The notes under the pieces are model-generated. The model did not search any database and had not been told where the DNA came from. It was given only the letters and a program-made list of their open reading frames with translations. A DNA stretch of 64,000 nucleotides from NCBI RefSeq assembly GCF_011297335.1, contig NZ_JAAOTJ010000010.1, positions 186,001 to 250,000 on the forward strand, given 5' to 3'. Below, piece after piece: positions 1 through 8,265 of this stretch. The position numbers and the translations under genes were made by a program. Within the stretch, counting starts at the first letter, position 1; each line of letters opens with the position of its first letter. The stretch comes from Catellatospora methionotrophica (GTDB lineage Bacteria > Actinomycetota > Actinomycetes > Mycobacteriales > Micromonosporaceae).

Positions 1-1
1 G

Positions 2-457
2 GTCAGCAGCGGTGAGGCGGCGCTCAAACGGCTGATGGTCGACGACTTCGCGGTGATCCTGATGGACGCGCAGATGCCGGGCCTGGACGGGTTCGAGACG
101 GCGGGGCACATCAAACGCCGCGAGCGCACCCGGCACATCCCGATCATCTTCCTGACCGCGGCCGACCGTGACGCCCGGCTGGCGCTGCGCGGGTACGCGG
201 CGGGCGCGGTCGACTACCTGACCAAGCCGTTCGACCCGTGGGTGCTGCGGGCCAAGGTCGCCATCTTCGTGGACCTGTGGGTCAAGACGCAGCAGTTGCG
301 CCAGCAGGCCCAGCAGTGGGCCCGGCTGTCCGGGGCGGCCCAGGACGCGGTGCGCCTGCTCGAAGACCCCGGTCTGGACGACATCGAACGCGCCCGCGAA
401 GGGCTGCGGGCGGCGCTGCCGCACGATCCGGAGCCGCTGACCCGCCGCACGCGCTGA
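2..457 (+). CDS. Response-regulator receiver domain protein, 5' end outside window
   Basis: The reading frame is open from the first bases of the window, so the N-terminus with the acidic pocket is missing. What remains is a CheY-like receiver: the phospho-acceptor Asp lies in LMDAQMPGLDG, the conserved Thr in FLTAAD and the invariant Lys in YLTKPFDP. After the receiver there are about 60 residues of Gln/Ala/Arg-rich helix and no DNA-binding domain. The gene may therefore be a single-domain regulator or the tail of a hybrid histidine kinase. It is convergent with the ANTAR-SpoIIE phosphatase gene, 11 bp away, and may belong to the same signalling group, though that is only inferred from position. 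Confidence 0.85.
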   Translation, partial: VSSGEAALKRLMVDDFAVILMDAQMPGLDGFETAGHIKRRERTRHIPIIFLTAADRDARLALRGYAAGAVDYLTKPFDPWVLRAKVAIFVDLWVKTQQLRQQAQQWARLSGAAQDAVRLLEDPGLDDIERAREGLRAALPHDPEPLTRRTR

Positions 458-468
458 CCCGGCGCGGG

Positions 469-2823
469 TCAGCCCGCGGTGATCTCCAGGGCGAGCAGGC
501 AGGCCTCGTCGTCGCGTTCGGGCGGGGTCAGCTCCCACAGCCCGGCGGTGCCGGACTTGCGGTAGGCGCCGGCGACGCGGGTCGCGAACTCGGCCAGCGG
601 GTCGCGTTTGCGTTTGTGCAGCACCCCGTCGGTGAACGACACGAAGCTGTCGCCCGGTTCCAGCCGCAGCGTGTGGGTGTCGAAGCGCTGCCCGTCGAGC
701 AGGCCTAGCAGCGGCCCGGCCGGGTCGTCGACGACCCCGGCGACGCCGTCGCGCACCAGCAGCGGCTGCAGGTGACCCGCCGACGCCCAGTGCAGGGTGC
801 GGTCCTCGGGCCGGTAGTGGCCGATGAGCAGGCTGGCCAGCGGGCCGTCGGGCGCGCCCATCAGCATGCCGTTGACGATGCGCAGGATCTCGGCGGGCGC
901 GGTCCCGGCCGAGCCCAGCGTCATCACCGGGAAGCGCAGGCGCACCACCGCGGCGGCGGCGACCAGGCCGGTGCCGAACGCGTCGCCGATGACGAACAGC
1001 AGCGAGCCGTCGTCGAGGCGTTCGGCGTCGCAGAAGTCGCCGCGCAGCTGCGTACGGGGTGCGGTGGCCGCGTAGTGGCGGCCGGTGACCTCCGCGCCGG
1101 GCGCGTGCAGCACCAGCTCGCGGCTGGGGTACAGCAGCCGGCTGAGGTTCGAGACCAGGGACTGCTCGGCGGCGAGCTGGATCTGGCGGGCGGCGGCGAC
1201 GGTCTCGCTGCGGGTCCACCGGTCCTCGGCGGCGTGCTGCTCGCTGACGTCGTGCAGGACCAGCCGGATGAGCCGGATGTCGTCACCGGCGAGGTCGGCC
1301 TCGGCGAACACCCGCACCGGCACCACGCCGCGGGCGGTGTTCAGCCGCAGCAGGGCCAGGTCGGGGCGGCCCTGGGCGAGCCCGGCGAGCAGTTCGCGCA
1401 GCAGCCCGCGGTCGGCGGGGGCGAAGAACGACGCGAACTTGTCCAGGGTGGTCGGGCCGTGCGCCTCCTCGCGGCCGACCAGGCCGTGCAGGCCGGGGGA
1501 CCAGACCGCGTCGCCCGCCTGCAGGTCCCATTCGGCCCAGCCGGAGCGGCTCAGCGTCTCCAGGCGGGCCATCCGGGCGTCGTTGCTGACCGTGGCGTCG
1601 ATGCGCTCCCACGCGGCCAGCAGCGCGTCGCCGACGCGGGCCGCGCGGCGGTTCAGGATGACGCGCCGGGGGCGGCCGTTGACCACGGCGTCCTCGACGA
1701 CGGCGTCGCGGGCGAAGGGCACGTCATCGGTGAGCAGGTCGACGTAGGCGTCGAAGACGCCGTTGACGCGCAGCCGGGGGTAGACGTCGAGCAGCAGCCG
1801 GCCGACGGTGTCGCCGTCGGAGGCGCGTACGGCGGGCCCGGCGGCGGCGATGACGAAGTCCTCGACGGTGCCGTCGTCGGCGCGTACCGGGGTGAGCAGG
1901 TGGCCCCGCCCGCCGAGCACGTCGAGCGCGGTCGCCAGCCACACCGGCAGGTTCGCGGGGCCGGTGTCGGCCGCCGACCACAGGCGGCGCAGCGCCCGGC
2001 CCGCCCCGGCGGCCAGCCGGTCCAGGAATGCGAGGTCGGGGCCGGTGAACTCGCGGGGCTGCGCCCAGACCAGGGACAGCGCGCCGACGACTTGGTCGTC
2101 GACGGACAGCGGGAACACGGCTCGGGCCGGTCCGGGGCCGATCAGCACGAAGTCGTGCGGCCGCAGGCCGTCGAGCAGCAGCGGCCGTCCGGTGCGTACG
2201 ACGGCGCCGATGGTGGTGTTCAAGGAGCTGGGGGAGCGCTGCCATTCGCTGGCGACCTGCGCGGGCCAGCCGTGGCTGGCGAGCAGGCGCACCGCGCCGT
2301 CTGTCTCGGCGGTGAACACGGCCGCGGCCGCACCGGGCGCGTCGCCGAGGCCGAGGGTGACCAGCACGTCGGTCAGCGTGGGAAAGTCGGGCGCGGCGTC
2401 GAGCGCGGCGAGGGTCTTGCGCAGAAGCCGGGCGCGGGCCTGCGGCAGGGTCCGGGCCGGGTCGTCGTCGAGGCCGACGACGGTGCGCAGCCCGGGGGCG
2501 TCCTGGCCGGGCAGGTCGATGGACGTGGCGGCGGCCGCGGCGACGGGCGGGTCCTGGGCCTCGGGGGTGTCCGGCACGGTCGCGCCGACGAGGTCGGCGG
2601 CCAGGTCGACGACGCTGACGTTCTTCTGCTGCGACATCGCCGACAGGCGGCCGAAGGCGGTCTCGGGGTCGCAGCCGTACCGTTCGGCGAGCAGCCCCTT
2701 GGCCTGTTCGATGAGGCCGCGGGTGCGCATCGCCTTGCGCAGGCCGGCGAGTTCGGCCTCCAGGCGCTGCACGCGGGTCACCCAGTCTGCCTCTGCGGGC
2801 CGGGGTTCGGCTTGCCGTGCCAT
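469..2823 (-). CDS. ANTAR-GAF-PAS-like-SpoIIE (PP2C) multidomain phosphatase
   Basis: About 784 residues. The N-terminus has an ANTAR-like helical segment (about residues 15-75, with RGLIEQAKGLLAERYGCDPETAFGRL). A GAF-like domain follows at about 110-285, then a PAS-like region at about 420-530. The C-terminal 240 residues are a SpoIIE-type PP2C phosphatase, with metal-binding acids in RGDFCD, VIGDAFGTG and SFTDGV and a DDEACLLALE end. Such enzymes dephosphorylate STAS anti-sigma antagonists. It is divergent from exactly such a STAS gene, which is followed by an anti-sigma ATPase and a sigma factor. An ANTAR domain at the N-terminus of a phosphatase is less common than ANTAR as an output domain. 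I chose the ATG at 2823 because GGGCAGGG lies 8 nt upstream; an in-frame ATG at 2841 has no clear ribosome site. Confidence 0.9.
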   Translation of the reverse strand: MARQAEPRPAEADWVTRVQRLEAELAGLRKAMRTRGLIEQAKGLLAERYGCDPETAFGRLSAMSQQKNVSVVDLAADLVGATVPDTPEAQDPPVAAAAATSIDLPGQDAPGLRTVVGLDDDPARTLPQARARLLRKTLAALDAAPDFPTLTDVLVTLGLGDAPGAAAAVFTAETDGAVRLLASHGWPAQVASEWQRSPSSLNTTIGAVVRTGRPLLLDGLRPHDFVLIGPGPARAVFPLSVDDQVVGALSLVWAQPREFTGPDLAFLDRLAAGAGRALRRLWSAADTGPANLPVWLATALDVLGGRGHLLTPVRADDGTVEDFVIAAAGPAVRASDGDTVGRLLLDVYPRLRVNGVFDAYVDLLTDDVPFARDAVVEDAVVNGRPRRVILNRRAARVGDALLAAWERIDATVSNDARMARLETLSRSGWAEWDLQAGDAVWSPGLHGLVGREEAHGPTTLDKFASFFAPADRGLLRELLAGLAQGRPDLALLRLNTARGVVPVRVFAEADLAGDDIRLIRLVLHDVSEQHAAEDRWTRSETVAAARQIQLAAEQSLVSNLSRLLYPSRELVLHAPGAEVTGRHYAATAPRTQLRGDFCDAERLDDGSLLFVIGDAFGTGLVAAAAVVRLRFPVMTLGSAGTAPAEILRIVNGMLMGAPDGPLASLLIGHYRPEDRTLHWASAGHLQPLLVRDGVAGVVDDPAGPLLGLLDGQRFDTHTLRLEPGDSFVSFTDGVLHKRKRDPLAEFATRVAGAYRKSGTAGLWELTPPERDDEACLLALEITAG

Positions 2824-2966
2824 GATTCGTACCCTGCCCATCGCGCTCGGCGCCGAAACGGTGATCGGTTCATTGTCCGGTAGGAGCGTGACCGGTGGGA
2901 CGGCGGGTGTGCGAACCGGGCCGGGCGTGCGTTAATGGAACTGTTCGCAGTGGCGGAGGGAGTGGG

Positions 2967-3281
2967 ATGGACCGGGGTTTCGGGGTCGAACGGGTCGTGG
3001 ACGCGGACCGCATCGTGGTCAAGGTCCGGGGCGAGATCGACCTGATGACCGCGGGCGCCCTGCGTGACGAGCTGTGCGACGCGGTCAAGCAGTCCCCCGA
3101 GGTCGTCGTCGACCTGCAGGGTGTGGGCTTTCTCGACTCGACCGGCGTACGGGCGCTGTTCGACGCCTACCGTGCCGCCAACGAGCTCGGTCACCGCTTC
3201 TACGTGACCGGGGCCAAACAGTGGGTGGCGAAGGTCCTCGACGTGACCGGCGTCGGCAAGCTGCTGGCCCCACCCGCCTGA
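2967..3281 (+). CDS. STAS-domain anti-sigma factor antagonist
   Basis: A 104-residue single STAS domain of the SpoIIAA/RsbV type. The likely phosphorylated Ser lies in LQGVGFLDSTGVRALFDAY. Antagonists of this family bind anti-sigma kinases when unphosphorylated and so free the sigma factor. The ATG at 2967 follows GGAGGG at 2955-2960, so the upstream in-frame ATG at 2895 is unlikely. It is divergent from the SpoIIE phosphatase and lies upstream of a STAS-ATPase protein and a SigB/F-type sigma factor in the same direction, consistent with one partner-switching module. Confidence 0.9.
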   Translation: MDRGFGVERVVDADRIVVKVRGEIDLMTAGALRDELCDAVKQSPEVVVDLQGVGFLDSTGVRALFDAYRAANELGHRFYVTGAKQWVAKVLDVTGVGKLLAPPA

Positions 3282-3384
3282 GCTCGCGGTTTCGACCGCG
3301 ACGCGGCGTCGTGGACCTATTTCCGAAAATTTCACCGGCGCAGGCTTGGTCGCCGTGCCAGAGGGGCACGTGAGGAGTATGTCC

Positions 3385-4104
3385 ATGCTGGTGTGCCATG
3401 TGCGGCGAACGCAGCCCTTCGCGGTGATCGCGATGGCCGGGACGCTCGACCAGGACACACTCATCCAGGCGGGTGTCACGGTGGCCGACTGTCTGGCCGC
3501 CCAGCCCGAGGCGGTCGTGCTCGACCTGGGTGACACGCGCTGCGCCGACGAGCGGCTGGTGCCGTGGCTGCACCGGGCCGCGGTCAGCGCGTCGCGGTGG
3601 CCCGCCGTGCCGATCATGGTCGCGGCCCCGCCGTGCCCGGTGTCGGTCGACCACGCGGGCCTGTCGGTGTTCGACGACGTCGCGATGGCGGAGAAGGCCG
3701 CCGAGGCGCTGCCGGTCAGCCCGCGCCGCTCGGTGAGCCTGCCGCCGACCCCGGCGAGCTGTGCCCGCGCCCGTGACCTGGCCCAGCGCGCGTGTACGGC
3801 GTTCGGGCTGCCCCGCCTGGGGCAGCTGGCGCAGTTGCTGGCCTCGGAGCTGGCCGCGAACGCGGTCACCCATGCGCGCACCGAGATGGAGCTGACGCTG
3901 CGCCGCTGCGGTGAGGGCGTGATCGTGGCCGTCCGCGACGGTGACCCGCGGCTGCCGCACGAGTCCGGCCCCGAGGACCGGGGCGCCGGACTGGAGCTGG
4001 TCTCAGCGATGGCCACCGATTGGGGAAGCCTGCTGACCAGCGGCGGGAAGGTCGTGTGGGCGCTGGCATCGGTGCGGCCGCCTGGGCGCGTCGCCGCATC
4101 CTGA
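3385..4104 (+). CDS. STAS-like domain fused to HATPase anti-sigma factor (RsbW/SpoIIAB type)
   Basis: A 239-residue protein. The first half (about 5-120) has a STAS-like fold but lacks the phosphorylatable Ser; the equivalent position reads GDTRCADERLV. The second half (about 125-235) is a GHKL ATPase of the anti-sigma type, with an N-box ASELAANAVTHA, AVRDGDP and DRGAGLELVSAMATDWG. The family phosphorylates STAS antagonists and sequesters sigma factors. The start is the ATG at 3385, which has GAGGAG 8 nt upstream; the ATG at 3379 is too close to that site. It lies between the STAS antagonist and the sigma-factor gene. The built-in STAS-like half could make the protein partly self-regulating, which is inference. 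Confidence 0.88.
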   Translation: MLVCHVRRTQPFAVIAMAGTLDQDTLIQAGVTVADCLAAQPEAVVLDLGDTRCADERLVPWLHRAAVSASRWPAVPIMVAAPPCPVSVDHAGLSVFDDVAMAEKAAEALPVSPRRSVSLPPTPASCARARDLAQRACTAFGLPRLGQLAQLLASELAANAVTHARTEMELTLRRCGEGVIVAVRDGDPRLPHESGPEDRGAGLELVSAMATDWGSLLTSGGKVVWALASVRPPGRVAAS

Positions 4105-4275
4105 CCGGTGCGGGGCGTAGACTTCGAGTCGCCGCCGTGAAACAGCGGTGCGCGGCCCGGGCTTGACCGGGCTGCGGCGGCGCTCTAGCAGCAGGGCGCC
4201 GAGACCCGCCAGAAGATGCCGGCCGGCCCGTGCGGTGCACGGGTGACGTGATGCGGGCGATGGCAGGTGTGACCC

Positions 4276-5082
4276 ATGCGAACCGATACTGTTTCGTCCC
4301 CGAAGTCAGCCGTGAGCTCTGTCGACGCGCTTGCGAAGTTCGAGGACTCCTTGCTGCTGCTGCACAGCCTGCCCGCCGCCGACGCCGGTCGCGGCAGGCT
4401 GCGCGACGAGATCATCTGCGGGTGCGCGCCGGTGGCGCGGCGGCTGGCGATGCGTTTCCGCAACCGCGGCGAGGACGTCGAGGACCTGGTGCAGGTCGCC
4501 ACGATCGGCCTGATCAAGGCCGTGGACCGGTTCGAGCCCGACCGCGGCGTCCCGTTCGCCAACTACGTCATGCCGACGATGCTCGGCGAGATCAAACGCT
4601 ACTTCCGGGACCGGACCTGGACCCTGCACGTGCAGCGTTCGCTGCAGGAGCTGCACCTGGCGGTGTGCCGGGCGATCCCGGAGCTCAGCCAGTCGCTGCA
4701 GCGCACCCCGACCGCCGAGGACGTCGCCGTGCACCTGGGCGTCACCGAGGCCGAGGTGCTGCGCGGCATGCAGTGCGCGGCGGCGTACACGGCCAGCTCG
4801 CTGAACGCGCCCGCGACCGGCGAGGACGGCGACGGCGAACTGCAGGACCTGCTCGGCGAGTGCGACGACACCCTGGAGGCGCTGCCCGAGCGGGAGGCGC
4901 TGCGCCAGGCGATCGACACCCTGCCCGAGCGTGACCAGCTCATCCTGCGGATGCGGTTCGTGGACAACCTGACCCAGTCGGAGATCGCCGACAAGGTCGG
5001 GGTGTCGCAGATGCACGTCTCGCGGCTGCTGGCCCGCGCCTTCCAGGCCCTGCGTGAGGAGCTGACCAGCGCCGACGTCTGA
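4276..5082 (+). CDS. SigB/SigF/SigG-family RNA polymerase sigma factor
   Basis: A 268-residue group 3 sigma factor. Region 2 is clear (RRLAMRFRNRGEDVEDLVQVATIGLIKAVDRFEP, then FANYVMPTMLGEIKRYFRDRTW). Region 3 includes PTAEDVAVHLGVTEAEVLRGM, and region 4 ends with LTQSEIADKVGVSQMHVSRLLARAF, a helix-turn-helix for -35 recognition. The pattern is that of SigF/SigB stress and sporulation sigma factors. It is the expected output of the phosphatase/antagonist/anti-sigma genes upstream. The ATG at 4276 has AGGTG about 8 nt upstream. The 171 bp before it hold no other gene. Confidence 0.93.
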   Translation: MRTDTVSSPKSAVSSVDALAKFEDSLLLLHSLPAADAGRGRLRDEIICGCAPVARRLAMRFRNRGEDVEDLVQVATIGLIKAVDRFEPDRGVPFANYVMPTMLGEIKRYFRDRTWTLHVQRSLQELHLAVCRAIPELSQSLQRTPTAEDVAVHLGVTEAEVLRGMQCAAAYTASSLNAPATGEDGDGELQDLLGECDDTLEALPEREALRQAIDTLPERDQLILRMRFVDNLTQSEIADKVGVSQMHVSRLLARAFQALREELTSADV

Positions 5083-5088
5083 CCGGCG

Positions 5089-5274
5089 TCAGTCCGGCGG
5101 CTCGCCCACCACGTCGGTTCCGCCGCCGTCGAGACGGTCCTGCGTGCCCGCCGGGGAACCCAGGTCGTCCTGCTCGTCCGGGGGCAGCTCGCGGGCGGGC
5201 GGCTCGGGCAGCGGCTCACGCTCGGGCGGCGGCTCGAAGTCCTCGGACGGTTCGGTGAAACGCGGTTCGCTCAT
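5089..5274 (-). CDS. Small acidic proline-rich hypothetical protein
   Basis: A 61-residue protein rich in Glu, Pro and Asp (EPPPEREPLPEPPARELPP), with no hydrophobic segment and probably disordered. It is convergent with the sigma-factor gene, with a 6-bp gap, and lies downstream of argS on the same strand. I do not recognise a family. Its reality rests on a complete frame in a gap between genes; composition is strongly biased, so the call is moderate. Confidence 0.5.
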   Translation of the reverse strand: MSEPRFTEPSEDFEPPPEREPLPEPPARELPPDEQDDLGSPAGTQDRLDGGGTDVVGEPPD

Positions 5275-5313
5275 GGCGGTCTGCGTACCCGGACCGGCCC
5301 CGGATCACACCAT

Positions 5314-5344
5314 CGGGGTCCACGCCGTGTCGGCGTGGACCCCG
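5314..5344 (-). terminator. Hairpin terminator after argS
   Basis: A perfect 14-bp inverted repeat (CGGGGTCCACGCCG) with a 3-nt TGT loop starts 9 bp downstream of the argS stop codon. There is no strong T-run, as is usual for high-GC actinomycete terminators. Confidence 0.7.
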
Positions 5345-5352
5345 ACGGTGGT

Positions 5353-7074
5353 TCACATGCGCTCGGGAGTTTCGATACCGAGCAGGTCGAGGCCCTGCGC
5401 GATGACCCGCGCGGTCAGGTCGCACAGCAGCAGGCGGCTGGCCAGCACCGCGCCCTCGGACTTGAGCACGGGGCAGTTCTCGTAGAACGCCGTGTAAGCC
5501 CCCGCCAGATGCTGCAGGTAGCCGGTGAGCCGGTGGAACTGCAGCGTCGCGGCGGCATCGGTGACCACGGCGGCGAAGCCGAGCAGCTCCATCGCCAGCG
5601 CCCGTTCGGCGGGCTGGTCGAGCAGCACCGCCGCCGACCGGTCGGGCACGACCCCGCCCCTGCGGAAGATCGAGTTGATCCGGGCGTACGTGTACTGCAG
5701 GTACGCCCCGGTGTCGCCGGAGAACGACAGCATCCGGTCCCAGTCGAACGCGTAGTCCTTGATCCGGTCGCTGGACAGGTCGACGTACTTGATCGCGCCG
5801 ATGCCGACCATCCGCGCGACCTCGGCCCTGGTCTCGGCGTCCAGATCCGGGTTCTTCTCCCGCACGATCGCCGCGGCCCGGATCACGGCCTCGTCGAGCA
5901 GCTCCACGAGCTTGACCGTGTCACCGGCCCGCGAGGCGAGCTTCTTGCCGTCCGCGCCGAGCACCTGGCCGAAGCCGACGTGCACGGCCCGCGCCGGCGC
6001 GGCCAGCCAGCCGGCCTCCCGCGCGCACTGGAACACCATCTCCAGGTGCTGCTGCTGCGGCGAGCCGACCACGTACAGCAGCCAGGTCGCCTTCAGGTCC
6101 TGGGTCCGGTGCCGGATCGCCGCCAGGTCGGTCGCGCCGTAGCCGTAGCCGCCGTCGCGTTTGCGCACGATGATCGGCATCGGCTCGCCGTCGCGGCCGG
6201 TGAACCCGCGCGGGAACACGCACTGCGCGCCGTCGCTCTCGCGCAGCAGACCCAGACCGTCGAGGGCGTCGACGACCGGGTCGAGCATGTCGTTGTAGTA
6301 CGACTCGCCGTAGAAGTGGTCCGCGGTCAGGGTGATGCCCATCTTGTCGTACGCGGCGAGGAAGTACTTCTCGCTCTCGTCGACCAGCAGCCGCCACAGT
6401 CGCAGCGTCGTGTCGTCGCCTGCCTGCAGCGCCACCACCCGCCCCCGGGACCGCTCGGCGAACACGGGGTCGGCGTCGAACTTGACCCGCGCCGCCTGGT
6501 AGAAGCCGTTGAGGTCGCCGACCGACAGCTCCTGCATCGCCTCGGTCTCGCCCAGGTCCAGCAGGTGCTCGATGAGCATGCCGAACGGGGTGCCCCAGTC
6601 GCCGATGTGGTTGGCCCGCCGTACGTCGTGGCCGAGCCACTCCAGGATCCGGGCGGCGGCGTCGCCGATCACGGTGGTGCGCAGGTGCCCGGCGTGCAGC
6701 TCCTTGGCCACGTTCGGTGCGGAGTAGTCGATCACCACGGTCTCGGGCACGGCCGCCGTGGGCACGCCGAGCCGCTCGTCGCCGCTCATCACGCCGAGCA
6801 GCCCGGCCAGGGCGTCGTCGCGCAGTGTCAGGTTGATGAACCCCGGCCCGGAGATCTGCGCCGTGGCGACCAGGTCGGCCAGGTCGGCACGGGCCAGCGC
6901 GTCGGCGGCGACGTCACGCGGCGCGCGGCCCAGCCGCCGGGCCAGCGGCAGCGCGCCGTCGGCCTGGAAGTCGGCGTGCTGCGACCGGCGCACCACCGGG
7001 TCGGCGGGCGCGCCGGCGACCGCCGCGAACGCGACCGCCAGCCTGTCGTTGAGGACACTCTCCAGGTCAGTCAT
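5353..7074 (-). CDS. argS: Arginyl-tRNA synthetase
   Basis: A 573-residue class I synthetase that charges tRNA-Arg. The N-terminal additional domain is followed by the HIGH-box region (APNVAKELHAGHLRTTVIGD) and the family motif NHIGDWGTPFGMLIEHL. A degenerate KMSK-type loop, GADGKKLASRAGDTVKL, is normal for many ArgS enzymes. The anticodon-binding C-terminus ends in LGIETPERM. I chose the ATG at 7074 (MTDLESVLND); the frame extends upstream in an Arg/Ala-rich stretch unlike the family. A 350-bp leader lies between this gene and the divergent methyltransferase. Confidence 0.97.
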   Translation of the reverse strand: MTDLESVLNDRLAVAFAAVAGAPADPVVRRSQHADFQADGALPLARRLGRAPRDVAADALARADLADLVATAQISGPGFINLTLRDDALAGLLGVMSGDERLGVPTAAVPETVVIDYSAPNVAKELHAGHLRTTVIGDAAARILEWLGHDVRRANHIGDWGTPFGMLIEHLLDLGETEAMQELSVGDLNGFYQAARVKFDADPVFAERSRGRVVALQAGDDTTLRLWRLLVDESEKYFLAAYDKMGITLTADHFYGESYYNDMLDPVVDALDGLGLLRESDGAQCVFPRGFTGRDGEPMPIIVRKRDGGYGYGATDLAAIRHRTQDLKATWLLYVVGSPQQQHLEMVFQCAREAGWLAAPARAVHVGFGQVLGADGKKLASRAGDTVKLVELLDEAVIRAAAIVREKNPDLDAETRAEVARMVGIGAIKYVDLSSDRIKDYAFDWDRMLSFSGDTGAYLQYTYARINSIFRRGGVVPDRSAAVLLDQPAERALAMELLGFAAVVTDAAATLQFHRLTGYLQHLAGAYTAFYENCPVLKSEGAVLASRLLLCDLTARVIAQGLDLLGIETPERM

Positions 7075-7236
7075 CGATCTCGGCTCTCTCAAGAAAGCAG
7101 GCAGGGCCCACGGAAACAGGAAGGAACGGGCAGCGCGGCGGTCAGGCCGGGCAGGCACGGCCGGACGGAAGCGCTCCGCGCAGGCAGAAGGGTCTAGCAG
7201 GGAACTGGCGAAGAAGGCAGCGCGACGCGAAACGCG

Positions 7237-7272
7237 TCAGCGAGCTGCCATGATTCGTCGTCGCTCGATCAC
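7237..7272 (-). promoter_or_regulatory. Possible arginine-rich leader peptide upstream of argS
   Basis: In the argS leader there is a GTG-started 11-codon frame reading V-I-E-R-R-R-I-M-A-A-R-stop. It has three consecutive CGA codons, rare in this GC-rich genome. A hairpin (GACGCG-AAA-CGCGTC, 7224-7238) overlaps the stop codon. This resembles an amino-acid attenuation leader for arginine starvation. The ribosome site (AGGG about 13 nt upstream) is weak, and the frame could be chance. Confidence 0.35.
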
Positions 7273-7360
7273 GGCGACGCGACCCTGCGGGCGCACGGCA
7301 GCACGGCCGGCACACACCACAGCGGAGAACATGCCCCGACGATACCTGAGCGGTCCCCCG

Positions 7361-7385
7361 AGAAAGGAAGGGCACCTTGTTAACG
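7361..7385. repeat. Solitary arm of the GGAAGGGCACC repeat family
   Basis: Reads GAAAGGAAGGGCACCTTGTT then AAC. The same core forms full inverted repeats at 11976-12021 and 25714-25763. Here only one arm is present, between divergent argS and a methyltransferase gene, so it cannot form the long hairpin. Confidence 0.6.
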
Positions 7386-7423
7386 GAATGCGCGGCGCTG
7401 GGGCGCTTTCCTAACATGGGCGG

Positions 7424-8176
7424 ATGACCGACGACGGGCAGTACCGGTTCTACGGCGAGCTGGCCCGGTGGTGGCCGCTGATCTCACCGGTCGAGGACTA
7501 CACCGAGGAGACGGCGTACGCGGCGGGCCTGCTGCGCGGCGCGGCGATCCCGGTCCGCGAGGTGCTGGAACTGGGCAGCGGCGGCGGCCACAACGCGGTG
7601 CACCTGCGCGAGCACTTCACGATGACGCTGTCGGACCTGTCGGCGCAGATGCTGCAGGTGTCGCAGGCGCTGAACCCGGACTGCGAGCACCACCTCGGCG
7701 ACATGCGCACCCTGCGGCTGGGCCGCACGTTCGACGCGGTGTTCGTCCACGACGCCGTGTCCTACCTGACCACCGAGGACGACCTGCGCCAGGCCTTCGC
7801 GACGGCGTACGCCCACTGCCGCCCCGGCGGCGTCGTGGTCCTGATGCCCGACGAGACGGCCGAGACCTACGAGCCCGGCACCGACCACGGCGGCGCCGAC
7901 GCGGCCGACGGGTCCGGTGCGCGCCTGCTGGAATGGTCCTGGGACCCCGACCCCGCCGACACGTGGACCGTCACCGAGTACGCGTTCCTGCTGCGCGAGA
8001 CCGACGGCAGCGTGCGCACCACGCACGAGACCCACCGCACCGGCGTGTTCGCCCGCGAGGTGTGGCTGCGGCTGCTGGCCGAGGCCGGCTTCACCGCCGA
8101 CCGGGTTACCGAGCAGACCACCGAGGACCGCACCCCGCGCGACTGCTTCGTCGCCCACCGCCTGCCGGGCCCATGA
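7424..8176 (+). CDS. Class I SAM-dependent methyltransferase
   Basis: A 250-residue protein with the SAM-binding motif I at residues 40-56 (VREVLELGSGGGHNAVHL), an acidic motif II (MTLSDLS) and motif III/IV around FDAVFVHDAVSYLTTEDD. The layout matches small-molecule methyltransferases of the Methyltransf_25 type. The substrate is not evident. It is divergent from argS and ends inside one arm of a long hairpin shared with the convergent DUF4396 gene. Confidence 0.85.
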   Translation: MTDDGQYRFYGELARWWPLISPVEDYTEETAYAAGLLRGAAIPVREVLELGSGGGHNAVHLREHFTMTLSDLSAQMLQVSQALNPDCEHHLGDMRTLRLGRTFDAVFVHDAVSYLTTEDDLRQAFATAYAHCRPGGVVVLMPDETAETYEPGTDHGGADAADGSGARLLEWSWDPDPADTWTVTEYAFLLRETDGSVRTTHETHRTGVFAREVWLRLLAEAGFTADRVTEQTTEDRTPRDCFVAHRLPGP

Positions 8177-8248
8177 TCGCTCGACGTGCCGGGCAGGTGT
8201 GCGAAAGCGGCTCAAGTCACGCACACCTGCCTGGCACGTCCGACGATC
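8175..8248. terminator. Long bidirectional hairpin between convergent genes
   Basis: Two 29-nt arms (8175-8203 and 8220-8248) pair with only a few mismatches or wobbles, leaving a 16-nt loop. The left arm starts within the methyltransferase stop codon, and the DUF4396 stop is 18 bp beyond. The opening GATCGCT also begins the hairpin at 23872, so the two may belong to one repeat family. Confidence 0.7.
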
Positions 8249-8265
8249 ACCGCGGCGCGACGCGG

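Noticed and set aside
772-2883. 703-residue open frame opposite the SpoIIE phosphatase gene
   Set aside because: Gly/Arg/Val/Gln-biased antisense frame typical of high-GC DNA; the opposite strand has clear domains.
5335-7197. 620-residue frame opposite argS
   Set aside because: Antisense of an unmistakable arginyl-tRNA synthetase with no motifs of its own.
7142-7417. 91-residue minus-strand frame between argS and methyltransferase
   Set aside because: Cys/Arg-rich low-quality frame spanning the repeat arm and leader; no ribosome site.
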